Shown here piece by piece: positions 18,881-29,755 of a stretch of 64,000 bases of DNA; position 1 is the first letter of the stretch; each line of letters opens with the position of its first letter. The notes beneath the pieces were generated by a model, which searched no databases, was not told the origin of the DNA, and saw only the letters and a program-made list of their open reading frames with translations. The position numbers and the translations under genes were made by a program. The DNA lies in contig LS997566.1 in assembly GCA_000469685.2 (NCBI GenBank), positions 35,508,420 to 35,572,419 of the forward strand. The letters are read 5' to 3'. The stretch is from Haemonchus contortus. Lineage: Eukaryota; Nematoda; Chromadorea; Rhabditida; Trichostrongylidae.

Positions 18881-20092
18881 TTTTATCCCCTCCCTCCCCA
18901 TTCAATTATCTCTGCCATCTGTAATAGCTTATTGTGATAGCTGGCTCATACTATATTGTATTTTTATATGTTATCGAAAAATGTTCGAATCTTGATTTAA
19001 AAGCAATTTTAAATTTTATTGATTGGTTCACTACTTTTGGATGTATAGATTGATTACTCACACTCCAGGTCCGTTCTTGTCTCCTTCTTTATTGATTTCA
19101 TTATCACGGGTATTAAATGTGTCCTACGTATGAGGTTTTACCATACTCTCGTATGACATTTTAAGACATTTATTCAATTTCCAGTGTTTCAATCAATGTG
19201 GTGCTCAAAAATTGATGGAATAAATATTACTAGAAAATATTTTTATTATTAGTTATGGCTAGATGTGTTGTGATGCATGTATGTGTATCTTTCCGCTTTT
19301 TTCTATGGGAACACATCTTTTCTCCGAACCTATTAATTGCAAGATATTTTTAGATTAGTGCATAATTTACCAGACACAATTATTTCATTAGTTTGTAATG
19401 TTAACTATATTTATAATTAATTTCATTAACTAATCAGGGTGAAAATGTAGTCAGTAGGGAGGGGGCAGCCGTTGTCTCTAAAGCTGAGCGGTAGAGTGCA
19501 GAGAAGACGGGAGAGCAGGGCTTTGGATCCCGTAAAGGTGCAGGCCTTGCGATCCCGTAATGCTTGGGGAAAAAAGGAGGGTGTCAGCCAGAGTAATATA
19601 GTTTCTTTTTAAAATAAGACTGAGTGTAGGAGGGCAAGGGCTCCGAGATGGACGAGTTTGAGATGAGGATTCGATTGAAGGTGAGATGAAGGTTTTACAT
19701 TTAGATCTTACCCATCCCTGCTTTTGCACGAGTTAATCATCTCGCACATCCCGCTATTCCACCCTGTCTGCGGCTCATATGATGTGCTCCGATCAAAAAC
19801 TAGTCCCTCGAGCGTCTTCATGCACAGGTAAAGTCGGCTATCCCTCTCCCTCAAAGCTCAGCGCTTCGCTACAGAGACTAGGGACGCCCCTCCCCAATCT
19901 ATATTTTCACCATAATTCTTTAGAATAATGCTCGGGTTGTAAAGGTTCAAAATACTGGAATATCCGGGAACTTCACTTCTCAGTCGGAAATTAGTGACAG
20001 GCATGACCTGGGTTCGAGAGAATTATGCACTAACCTAACAGTAAGGCAAGTGTATAGTAAATGTAAGTTAAGCCAGTAATGCGTGGAATCAC
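18881..20092. other. Ly-6 3' flank; possible tRNA-derived SINE at 19470-19560
   Basis: AT-rich sequence follows the Ly-6 stop, with an AATAAA at about 19219 that could be a distant poly(A) signal. Around 19480 the + strand reads AAGCTGAGCGGTAGAGTGC, which is close to a Pol III A box. About 40 bp on it reads GGATCCCG, but a good B box is missing, so a SINE call is weak. No exon is seen. Confidence 0.35.
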
Positions 20093-20729
20093 TTAAAGGC
20101 ACAGTTCACGATAATTTTGGGCAATCCAGATTATGATAAAAAATGGAACACAAGATCGAAACTAGTGCAACTGAGGTGAAGAGACTGCGTGCATAGGTGT
20201 TTCTAAAGTGAAAAAATGCTTCGAAAAAACGTTCAAAGGGGGGCTGGACGTGAATGAAACTAGAAAAATGAAGAAGGGTGGGGCGTCCGGACGAGCTATC
20301 TAGTGTGTTTCACTGCGCGCGTGTCGGTCCTGGTGCGCAAAACAGACAATGGTAAGCAAAAATTCATTCACTTATAAGCATAAATAAACAAAAAAAGCTC
20401 TAGCAACAGCAAAAGTAGCTCACTTTTTCCAGCCTCGAGGAGTAGGAAATTAAATAAGGGATCGCGAACATCGCCTCATCACTCGGCGATTAGCTGATTG
20501 TGCGTGGGTCCTAAAACGAATAATAGCAATCTGTATTGTCTCGACCCTCGTCTAACGTGACACCGATCGAGGGGCGGGAAAGCGAACTACGGCAGCAACG
20601 GGGCTTCCACTATGCCCTAAGCGCCGAGATTGTGGGAGCGAGAGGGTCCCTTCTACCACCCATGGGGGGCGCTGAGTATTCCTGAAGGAAGAACTCAGTA
20701 ACCTTTTTTATTGTGAACCGTGCCTTTAA
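20093..20729. mobile_element. piggyBac-type MITE with TTAA target duplication (family A)
   Basis: The left end is TTAA|AGGCACAGTTCACGATAA and the right end is TTATTGTGAACCGTGCCT|TTAA, so 20-odd-bp TIRs are flanked by TTAA on both sides, the hallmark target site of piggyBac-type transposition. The element is 637 bp with no transposase frame. The interior is similar to the interrupted copy at about 21935-23205, and the ends are like the copies at 41759-42229 and 60580-61098. Confidence 0.85.
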
Positions 20730-21934
20730 TGTAAGTTTGGTCTCGGTCGGTCAAAAGGGGAAATTAGAAAAATCAATCCGTTCCATTCCGTGCGGGGTTC
20801 ATACGGGCGGTTCCAGGTAGTGCCCATTGTCGCCATTTCTCGGTGGTCGGAGGAATGCAGACAGGAGGTTTCAAGTAAGCCAAAACTCTTACGCTGACTG
20901 CTGAAATCACACTTCGATGGTTGCCTTAAAGGTGCGCTCCTTGGTAAAAGAAGAGGTATCATTTGAACCGAGGACGAATTCTCGTGAAGAAATCATCAGA
21001 GCCTTCGGGGGCAAGGACACTGTGACGGAGAGAAATCTTTATCAAAATCCCAGGTACGCTACTGGTTTATACTTCTTTTTGAATTGCTGGAAACTGAAGA
21101 TCCTGCAAGTCAGTCCGGTCCTACTGCAAGTGGCTTCTGACCACTTTTCGTTCTGGTAAGGCGATGACACTTTTCTTTTTGCTATTTAGTAAAACTGAAG
21201 GGTGGTTGCGGATAATCCTGTCGTGTGGATTTCAACGGTAAGCACATCAGCCTAATCAGCAGTTTATTAGATTTTCTCTAGCTCTCGTCTTTTTACAAGT
21301 TATTATGTAGCATTATGAGCATAAATGCTATATTACTTCTTGAAAAATTGTAAAACTTATAAAAGCAACTGTGAATCCAAGCGCATAACCAGTTTGATGG
21401 AAATATACCTCCTATGGTCAAAGATAGCTGCAGGAGCAAGCAGGAAAGCAATTCCTCCTTCGGACCAACCATGCGATTCACCTAATTATCTAATCGTCAA
21501 TTTTCTTATCCATAGAATCATTCAAGAGTGCCTCAGACTTGCCTGACAGTAGGCGTAGGTTTGCATTACCAGTTTCGTCCCTAAACGCGTATGGCTGCTT
21601 TCATTGTTTACAGCCCTTCGAGGAGTTGACTGACCGTCTGCCGCCCTCCTCCATATCACTGCCTCGTGGCACGCCGGTGCGCGAAAAGCGATTTCTAATA
21701 TTTCTTCAATGTAAAAGTCGTAGAAGTCGAGTTTGTGAAAGGTTGGCAATATCAAAAAATCAAAAAAATTGATGTAATTTTCGAGAAAAAATATTGAAGT
21801 TTGCTGTATTCTGAGATGGCAATTTAGTCCCGTTATAAGCGTGACTGTAGGATTCGAAGCTTTTTGACAAGGAAAGGAATTTGCAGAAAAGATCTCCAGT
21901 CACGACTAAAGTACTTGCGACTGTATGGATCTTG
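20730..21934. other. Repeat-rich spacer, no gene supported
   Basis: A TTAAAGGTGCGCTCC motif at about 20926 resembles a second motif at about 37227 and may mark another repeat end. 21560-21690 (CCCTTCGAGGAGTTGACTGA... GCACGCCGGTGCGCG) resembles the left arm of the inverted repeat at 37790-38235. No exon is recognised. Confidence 0.4.
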
Positions 21935-23205
21935 TAATTGACAAGATAATTTTGGGTTATTCAGATAATAACGAAAATGAAGGAGAAGGTGGAGAATAGG
22001 GCGATGGAGGTGAAGAGAGCAGATGTTCCCGCAAAAATAAAAGGCTTCGAAAAAGCTTCTGAAGAGGATGGTCGAGAATAAGACCAGAAAAATGAATAGA
22101 AGGGATGTTTGGATGAACTATGCCGTGTGTGTCATTGCGCGCGTGTGGGTCCTGGTGTGAATAGCTATTAGGTTGATGCATAATAATTGCGGATTTTTTT
22201 TTAGCAAATTTTACTTGAAGGAACGATAGAAATGTCTAGCAAAGACATGTTTAAAAATTGCTCCGGAACATATCCACCACCTACGTCAAGCACTGCTTCC
22301 CATTTGCTAGGCAGTCGGACTCCACAGACAACAAAGTTTCTATTCTTGGAGGCGATCACGCCTTGACGTTGGCCATCAAGCCATCCATTTCGTCGAAAGT
22401 TGTGTTCGTTAACCAATTTTTCAAAGGGCGATTGGCATAATAGTCCATAAGAGTATCTGTTGGTGAATAGGGCGACCGCAGAAGCAGATTCCATTCCTCG
22501 TTGGGCTCTAGCTGACCGATCCATCACCGGGAAGTTCGTTGAGATTACGCTATGAGTGTGCCGCCTTCCGACGTTTCTCGAAGTAATAGAGCATAATTCG
22601 GGGTATATGAAGATGACTTTCTAGACGTATTTCTGTTACGGAAAGCGGGGAGATTATTTCTAAAAAAGAATCCCGAATCCAAAAGTTCAATTTTATCGAG
22701 AGAAAAGAAGTCGCGAAAAAATCCGCAATAATTGTAACCTAATACATTAAGCATTCAACCTAATATATTAAGCGAAAGTGTCCCTTAAAGTTCATCCACT
22801 CATAAGCATAAGTTAAGAAAAGCACCATGAACGTCAAAAATAACCCACTTTTCTCATCCTTTTAAGGTAGAAAACTAGATAAAAGACTGCAACAGCTACA
22901 AATACTAGATAATATAAATGATAAAATATGATAGAATGAGAGTTACACTTAATCAGCTGATTGCATGTTGGATGAGTGGGCCCTGGTGCGAATCCATTGC
23001 AGTCCGTACTGCCTCTACAATTCATCTGACATAGCATCGGTCGATGGACGTGGCATGCGACCGATCCGGTTATAGTGCTCCAACTTTGTATAGCTCTTGA
23101 GTCTTTGGGCACGACAGTGTCTGTTACCCTCGTGAGCCACTGGGTAATCCTGAGAGGTAATTGAAAAACTCCTTTTATCATGAACTGTTCTTCAAAGTCT
23201 AACCA
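21935..23205. mobile_element. Second family A MITE copy, split by a mariner
   Basis: The left part (ATAATTTTGGG...ATTCAGAT from about 21943, through GCGCGCGTGTGGGTCCTGGTG near 22150) and the right part (CACTCATAAGCATAAGTTAAG near 22797 to TTTATCATGAACTGT near 23182) are collinear with the element at 20093-20729. They are interrupted by the mariner at 22168-22742. The outer ends are eroded, so the boundaries are approximate. Confidence 0.65.
22168..22742 (-). mobile_element. Internally deleted mariner inserted in MITE
   Basis: The TIRs are TTAGGTTGATGCATAATAAT (left) and, on the reverse strand, TTAGGTTACAATTATTGCGG (right), each next to TA. They match the irritans/Hsmar-like mariner end type. 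A - strand frame at 22201-22527 ends with a mariner transposase C-terminal signature (GVRLPSKWEAVLDVGGGYV, like the family's GI..LPKRW..V....G.YF). The catalytic core is missing. 575 bp against roughly 1.3 kb for a full element. Confidence 0.85.
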
Positions 23206-23329
23206 ATGTTCAGCGGAGTACGCGTTCCAACATTTTCGAATGTACCTATCGCAAAATTCAAGTTTACTACGGGAAATTACGCAGTAGTAACACCGTATAA
23301 GTATAACGGTCTAACGAAAAACTCTTAAT

Positions 23330-24640
23330 GCCGACACTGGGGCCTTGTTATTGAATCATCCGCTGCTCACTTTCACCTTGCGAGAACTTCGAGTGATTCT
23401 CGTTGTTTTGTGTCAAGTCATGCGCCTAGTACATTATCAAGGCCATGGAAAGGCATCAGAGAATCCTTACTTGCGGCTAGGCCAAGTTCACAAATCATTC
23501 AGAAATTCCACGTATCAAGCTGGCGTAGTAGGCTTAATATCTAATCAAGTTTCCGAAGTTCAACGGATGTCAGTTAATCGCGTGCAAACAATTTGAAACG
23601 AATGTGCGGACACAGGGTCGGTCGTTGTCAGCAGTAAGAATGGGAACGTCGTCTCATAGACAAAAACATTGTGCGGCTTGTAAGCAATGAACCACGTCCA
23701 ACTACCGCCGAATTATTTGCGAACTCTCGACGTACGACCAACCTGTCCGTGAACATTGAGCATGCCTTCAGTAAGAGAGCGGTTTATTCAAATGTGTTCG
23801 GGTAAAGAAACCGCTGTTTTCCGTCAAGAGTCGCAGAGCTCGTTTTGATCATGCCCGTACCCCTAAGATCTAATCATTTAGCAGTAGTGTAGGATCATTG
23901 GAAAGACGAGTCGATACCGTCGATAAGTCTGCCGGTACCGGATACCTTTCAAGGCACCAGCTGCCGAGCGTGAAGAGTGGCCGCAGTTCGGTGATTGTTC
24001 GTTACAGCTCCAGTGACAAAAGAGTTGGTCTCCTTCACCAGATCGAGGAGAGGATGGATTCTGAGGAGTACATCAGCATTATGAAGACTGTTGTCTTGCC
24101 GTATGTATGCAGTGCTACCCGCAGTGGTTTCATTTTCAACAGGACATTGGTATGAAGCACAAATCGAAACCCCCACGTACGGGCTTCCAGAAACCTGGCA
24201 TGGTTGTAACTTGATGTCATTGATTTGAACTCTCACAGGGTTGTTGTAAAATTTTATTTTATAACAATCTTGTGAGAGGTCAAAGCAACAACATCAAGTT
24301 ACAGTGTCATGTTACGGTTCGACGCTTTGTACCAAGTGGTTCACCACAACAACGGCTTTCTGTAGCCGTGGCAATCGCAGTCCCTCCTCCCGTTCTGAGT
24401 CCCATCGAACATGTGTGGGATAAACTTGAGCCAATTTGAGTTTCTCAATGTGTGCAGTGAGCACGAAAAGTTCCTTCAACTGAAGTCCGCATGGAAAAGC
24501 ATTCCTAGGAGGAGACCGGCAAGCTCATCAAGCTCATGGCACGCCGATGTCAAGCGGTCATTGACGCCAAAAATATGCGATCAGCTGTCACCGATTCAGG
24601 TGCTAGGGCCTAGCATTACTTGAATTGGCAAACTAGAAAG
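23330..24640 (+). mobile_element. Dead Tc1-like transposon (transposase remnants)
   Basis: Translated pieces in changing frames match Tc1 transposase in order. DRNIVRLVSNEPRPTTAEL (near 23660) resembles the bipartite DNA-binding region, and HWKDES (near 23900) the first catalytic-Asp block. MDSEEYISIMKTVVLPYV...GFIFNR is at 24050-24140, and VLSPIEHVWDKLE (near 24400) is equivalent to SPDLNPIEHLW with the third acidic residue. Stops and frameshifts break it throughout. A 95-nt hairpin element interrupts it at 24207-24301. I found no clean TIRs. Confidence 0.75.
24207..24301. repeat. 95-nt near-perfect hairpin element with TA ends
   Basis: 24207 onwards (TAACTTGATGT...CTCTCACAGGGTTGTTGTAAAAT) is the imperfect reverse complement of the sequence ending at 24301, about 39 of 46 positions matching. 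The loop is only a few bases. Both ends carry TA. It interrupts the Tc1 transposase remnant, so it inserted after or during its decay. Confidence 0.75.
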
Positions 24641-25239
24641 AATGAGTGCACACTAAATACTGGAGCATTTCAGTATGGCTCATTCGCTACAAGAGCCTTC
24701 ATGGAAGCCTTATCGGATTAGTCAATTATGAAAGATGAGACAGCAATACTTGGATGAGTACAGCTGCCCCTGTAAATCGAGTTCCTTGAGAGTCGATCAT
24801 ATTCGCTTTTAAATTTGGTGTATTGCTAGTCAAAAGTTGCACCCTCTGCAAATTTTCTTCCTTTTCTCGTCTCACTACATACGGCCTAACATGAATATGA
24901 AATTAAGGACTAGAGGAGATGGGAATGTCGAGAAACGTTTTTGATAGCGGCACGTCCTTTGCCAGGTGACAAAGGCTTTCTCGGCATGTACATCACCTAG
25001 TTAGGCTTTAGCAAAATATAAACCTTCTAAAGAGCGATAATTGTAGCACAACATAGATTGAGTTGACGGGACTAATTTGTCTGCTCAATAGATGTTTGAA
25101 GAATTAATTTCGCAAACTTGTCCTTCATTTCTTTTCGATAGCAATCCAAACTCCACTAAAGAAGCTACACTTCATTTGAACTTCTTGAAATCTTCAATTT
25201 CTCCCCAGCTATAACAATTGAGAGAAACCTCCACAACAG
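24641..25239. other. Spacer between Tc1 remnant and ShK gene 1
   Basis: No exon, RNA gene or TIR pair is recognised. Confidence 0.4.
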
Positions 25240-25245
25240 TTTATT
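25240..25245 (-). promoter_or_regulatory. Poly(A) signal AATAAA of ShK gene 1
   Basis: The - strand reads AATAAA 24 nt past the stop codon of the ShK gene. The paralogue has the same signal at 29056-29061, 28 nt past its stop. Confidence 0.6.
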
Positions 25246-25268
25246 GTCAGTACATAATCCCTTTTGTC

Positions 25269-25520
25269 TTAGCAGATACCACAGGTCTTTGGACAAAATG
25301 CTGTCACAAATCTCACTGCCGTCTCTTTTTCTGAATTGCAAAATGGCTTCATAGCAACACAGAACTTATCTCCCATCGTTTTATCTTTGTAGTCTTCGCA
25401 TATCTGAAAAAGAGGTGTAGCAATGCCTGCAGAGTATAAAAACATGATAGTAATGTTTTTCACCCTTTGAGAGTAGGCGACGACCACCAAAATGCATAGG
25501 ACGAAGAAAATGACTCGCAT
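25269..25520 (-). CDS. Secreted single ShK-domain peptide, paralogue 1
   Basis: Two exons on the - strand: 25464-25520 and 25269-25403, with a 60-bp phase-0 GT-AG intron (acceptor CTTTTTCAG). The product is 63 aa. Residues 1-17 are a signal peptide (MRVIFFVLCILVVVAYS). The remainder is one ShK (SXC) domain with the six cysteines spaced C-x12-C-x6-C-x14-C-x3-C-x2-C, including the conserved C-x-D near its start and a CPKTCGIC end. ShK domains are abundant in secreted proteins of parasitic nematodes; some block potassium channels and others have different roles. Nothing here shows which. An open frame runs further upstream, but the chosen Met gives the signal peptide and matches the paralogue. 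The fully open frame across the intron is a coincidence of its short length. Confidence 0.85.
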   Translation of the reverse strand: MRVIFFVLCILVVVAYSQRVKNITIMFLYSAGIATPLFQICEDYKDKTMGDKFCVAMKPFCNSEKETAVRFVTAFCPKTCGIC

Positions 25521-25659
25521 AGTGGACTCTGTAGGAACTCCTGAACAGTGACTTTGGTGATTGATTTTTGCATTCATTGGTGCTAAAGATTTTTCGGCTG
25601 TAAGTAAATGTACACCACGTGGAAATTGAAAACTCATTATTGAAACTGTACATTGATCC

Positions 25660-25690
25660 TTTTTTCGTCAGAGCTTATATATGGCATCAC
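25660..25690 (-). promoter_or_regulatory. TATA box of ShK gene 1
   Basis: The - strand reads GTGATGCCATATATAAGC about 155 nt before the start codon. The same string lies about 150 nt before the start of the paralogue (near 29734-29752). A further 300 bp upstream is also alignable between the two copies, so this is probably a duplicated core promoter. Confidence 0.6.
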
Positions 25691-26149
25691 GTAAACGAAT
25701 ACTTTCAGAAACTCTTGTGTCTCAGTGCTATCTCATGACTTTTAGAAAGTAAAGCTAGAATACTTTAGAAACATTTGCCATGAAAGCCTGTTGATAACAA
25801 AATTGGCTGGTACTAGGGAGAGCTAGAATACGACATAACCATTTAATGTGAAATTCATCCAGGGCGTTAAGGATAACTAGTCTTACATGTTAGCAAAATA
25901 AAAGCTCTCAATTGGTGCAAGAACCCTCTGAAACAAATGAATGAGCACAAGAATGCAGTGGAAATTTCTTATGCGAAAGGCCTTGACGTAAACAACGAGG
26001 TTTGTTACTGCATTAGTCAAGTGAACTTATAGGTTGTAGCTAAGTCACCCTCTAAATCCACCGGCCAACCACGATACATTAATATTAGTATCGCGAAGGA
26101 ACACGTATCAGCCTCCACTATGGAAGCTCACACAGGGGATGTATGGCAC

Positions 26150-27840
26150 TTGCTTCAATTTCGGTCTCTTATCTAGAGGGTTCTGGAATTTCTCTGACAT
26201 CAATATGGTCTCGCAGGCCAAAATCGTAAATTTAACGTCAAAGTCACAACCGGCATGACCTTCTGTTCTGTGCTTTCCTAGCGGTGCAATTATGCAACTT
26301 CTTCGTTTGCAAGCTAAATGTTGTTTCTAACGAACCCATAATTGTTTCCCGATTTCTTCAATATAGCAAGTATCACATGTCAAACACTAAAGCTGGTAAA
26401 CCACAGCTTTTAGGCAGTCTCCTACTTTTCCAAAGAGAGATCACGTAGTTATCCATGATACAAACTCAGTCATAGAGAAGGTGTTTAATGCTGCCTTTTG
26501 GTGTGTTAAGCAAGAAAACATCATTGGCTAGATCCACTCTTTTCAGCCACTGCTGTATAATTGCGCGATCTGATATAAATGGTAGTGAGGATTCACCTTA
26601 TCTTCAGTTCCGTGAGGAACAGGCCTTGGTCTGCTTCGTATATCATGCTACCGCGCTGTGTTTCCGTTATGATTAGCTACTCAGTGCAGTAACTTCTGGA
26701 CTTTTCTCGCTCCCCGCTACCGACAGCTCCACAGCTGTTTTGTACATGTTTCGTGATACTGCGCGTTTAAGAGCTCTAGGGTGTGGCGACATTGTGTAAA
26801 CGATGATATTCTTGAGCTTCCTTCAATATATTACTTTACACGGTATGTTCCACTGATGACCCTAGCTTGAGTACTCACGAATGGCAACCAGCCTTGGCTT
26901 AGGACTTCCCGAGCTAGCCTGATGCACTGCGATTGGCTGTTTAAAATGTTGAACAACTCATCTATTTCTATTTGAGTTGGGGTTACGACGAGGCATCGTC
27001 AATGTAACGGCAGTACATTAAGGGCATGCGTGCTAGCACTGGGTATTCGATTCTGCTCATAAAACAAACAGTGAGAACCGGTGCTGGCCGCTTTCCCATC
27101 GCAAGCCCTTTTACGTGTGAGAAGTATCTTACGGACCACTTGGACACAATGCAGTAAAAGCGTTCCTGGATGAGATCCATTACTCATGCTCGCTCACTCC
27201 AAGCGTTAACACACATCACGCGCGCTGGTCAAGCATTTCTGAAATAGTCTGCAAAGCCTCGTTGTTGCTAACGTCGGTGTAGAGCGCAGAGACATCAAAT
27301 GACTTGACAACGCAGTTGCGTTGAAGTCTGCAAGCACGTGAGCGGTCTAAGAATTGTCTCGTATTCGACAGATGTGATGGTATGTGGATAAGGAGTTGAC
27401 CGATGATTTTATTCAGAATCCTAAATGCGATCGGTCGGTCCGTCAGCACAGCTGATTATAGGCCTAACTTTGTAAGCCTGCGGCAGAAGCGATTACATGC
27501 TTTCAGTAGGCAAATATGGGTTTCGATAAGGGTATAAAGTACTAGGCACGCGGAGTTTTCCAGCTCTAGCCTTTTAACGAATCGTTCATCCAATTTTGCC
27601 AACTTTTACACTCTGGCCCCTAACGTGTTTAAATTGTGTGCTTGCATTTGAGAGGCTTTTTCTGTCGAGCTTCGGTAGACTGTTGTGTCCGCAGGATGGA
27701 GTTGTGTGATTTTCGTGTCTAAAGGGAGGTATTAGCACGAATCTTCCATCCTTAGCACAGAGAAAAGATGCGGAAAGGCGTACTTCATCCCGTTGTATTC
27801 TTTCACACAGAGGATAAGGTAATTGAAGGTACACCTAAAC
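26150..27840 (-). mobile_element. Penelope-like retroelement remnant (RT + GIY-YIG)
   Basis: Reading the - strand from 27840 downward gives Penelope-like element (PLE) protein in order, with frameshifts. RT pieces include FDVSALYTDVSNNEAL (near 27280), KGLAMGKRPAPVL...FM and CRYIDD, the RT catalytic box (26990-27110). Then come WLPF (near 26890), RALKRAVSRNMYKTA (near 26770) and LPFISD (near 26600). A GIY-YIG endonuclease domain follows: VVYQL*CLTC...YIEEIGKQLWVR*KQHL (26310-26410), then PLGKHRTEGHAGCDFDVK. Stops at several points show it is dead. The RT N-terminal part is weak or missing and no terminal repeats were found. It sits between the two ShK paralogues, on the same strand. Confidence 0.85.
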
Positions 27841-28085
27841 GTCGGAATCAGCTTTGATAGTGAGCTGAAACGTGTCCCTTCAACTTTATTGCATGTGCAC
27901 GCACATGAAAGAAAAAGAAATAAACAACCACTCAAACAACAACATTTCCAGCAATACGAACACAATTCACTATTGAACTATCAAGTCTATTAGAAAGACT
28001 ATTAGAAAGGACGGTATTGAGATAGTAAGAGCAACGAACAGCGAAAAGAAGAGCGGATTAATTCATATGCTCTAACATTTGCCTC

Positions 28086-28391
28086 TTATTTAAGATAACG
28101 ATGCAAGATCTGTTTAAATTGAGCTACACTTCTAGGTAAGGCAACTTTCTTGGAGATCTTGAGAAAATCGGCTGAAGCCATGGCAGTGAAGAACCTGGCC
28201 CTGATACTGGTTCGTGGTCGAGGAACTGATAACTTAAACTTCTCTCCTCTAGTATTGGAACACCGTATTTGGAAGAACTTGTGCTGTTGCACATTTAACC
28301 TTCCTAAGAAGATTTTGAACATAGTAATAAGATCCATCATGTCCCTCCGTGCTAATATCAATGAATGTGGTTGACCGGGCAGTCTCATCAT
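28086..28391 (-). mobile_element. Non-LTR retrotransposon RT C-terminus remnant
   Basis: This 101-codon frame matches the end of jockey/CR1-type reverse transcriptase ORFs: RR(D/L)..DLI.M(Y/F)KI (residues 15-28), an aromatic FF block, NTRGEKFKLSVPRPRT (the family's TRGH...PRCRT) and RARFFT, ending in a F-K-x-x-L-x-x-YLK terminus. The upstream RT core is absent. Confidence 0.7.
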
Positions 28392-29055
28392 CTCTGAAGT
28401 TGAGCAACTGTCCGTGTTGGTTTAGTTATCGTGAGTGACTTGTTGGGATTTACATTTATTATATTTGGAAGTTCATCGGTCTGAGTTGCGACTATTCAAG
28501 ATCAGTCTCCGTCAATTGTGAAAGACAACACTCTGACAGAAGTGATTACTACTTACTACTTTAACTACTTGAATATTTAAAGTCTCTTCGGTTATTATTG
28601 AAGTTTCATTGCACTGGTCCATATCCTCTTTTTGTCGTTGTCATTGAATGAAAACAATCACACAAGCTACTGCAAAGCAGTCCGTCTTCAACGGAGGCGA
28701 TCAGCAGGTGAAACTATTGAGTATAATAAGCGCTTACTCGATTAAGTGACAGAAAATGTGACCAAAGCTTTTACTAGCCACAGAGCACACTCTACAAATC
28801 TTTGCGATTAACAGTTTGCTGACAATGTTGCGTGTATTTCCTATGACATAATAAAGCTGGCAATCGGATGACTGTGCTTTCCGAATTGACAGTTCCTTCG
28901 GGAAACATTTGACCGCTCGCAACTTTTTTTATGATCTTATTTTGCAGTTTCAATTTAACACTCATATACATCACTTCAGAGCTTTAAATTTTATTGAACT
29001 ACCTCGGCACTCATGCATCCAAACAGTGATTTGAAATGAAATTCCTCTACAACAT
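28392..29055. other. Spacer, no gene supported
   Basis: No exon or transposon end is recognised. Short frames at 28734-28974 (-) have no features. Confidence 0.4.
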
Positions 29056-29088
29056 TTTATTATTGGAATTCTTGGATCCCATAAAAGC

Positions 29089-29587
29089 TTAACAGATGCC
29101 ACATGTCTTTGGGCAGAACCCTATCAATAATCTCCTCTGATCCTCGTCTTTTGTATTGCAATAAGCCTTTACCGACTCGCACCAGTTCGGTCCCACATCT
29201 TTACCAGCGTAGTCCGTGCATATCTGAAAAAGCAAAGTCTTATCAATACGCGGAGAACATGCTATCATAACGACATGAATCAGCTAATAGAGTAGGATTT
29301 CGGTTCTGGTAGATCACTAATGAGACGGTGGATTCCGAGTACTCTAAAAATTGGAATAGTCTTAACAGGGCAGTAGTGGCTAGGGGTGTTTTTTATACCC
29401 TGAGTGTAACTGTCGTTTTTCGGAGACTATAAGGTCGATGATGAAAGGGTACAGTGGACCTCTGTGAGAAATAGGGATTCCGTGGAAAAAATCAGGCGAA
29501 AAGCATTCAAACAAAATTTTTTACCGGCTTTTGACCGGCAGAGGCGATGGCTACCAAAATGCCAAGGACGAAGAAAATAATTCGCAT
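29089..29587 (-). CDS. Secreted single ShK-domain peptide, paralogue 2
   Basis: Two exons: 29525-29587 and 29089-29223, with a 301-bp phase-0 intron at the same position as in paralogue 1. The product is 65 aa: signal peptide MRIIFFVLGILVAIASAG, then a 44-residue ShK domain with cysteine spacing identical to paralogue 1 (x12, x6, x14, x3, x2) and the same FCPKTCGIC ending. The core of the domain differs substantially (for example ICTDYAGKDVGPNW against ICEDYKDKTMGDKF), so the pair has diverged after duplication while keeping its scaffold. An AATAAA lies 28 nt past the stop. The short reading frame and long intron mean ordinary ORF calling would miss it. Confidence 0.83.
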
Positions 29588-29729
29588 AGTGGACTTCGTA
29601 GAAGTTCCTGAAATAGTGTCTTTGATAATTGAATTTTGCATTTATTGGTGCAAAAGATTTTCTGATTGCAAGTGTACGCTACGTGGAAATTGAAAACTTA
29701 TTATTGAAACTATACAATGACTTTTTTTA

Positions 29730-29755
29730 GTGCTTATATATGGCATCACGGAGGA
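29730..29755 (-). promoter_or_regulatory. TATA box of ShK gene 2
   Basis: The - strand has GTGATGCCATATATAAGC about 150 nt before the start codon, identical to the element before paralogue 1. The flanking 300 bp is also recognisably duplicated. Confidence 0.6.
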
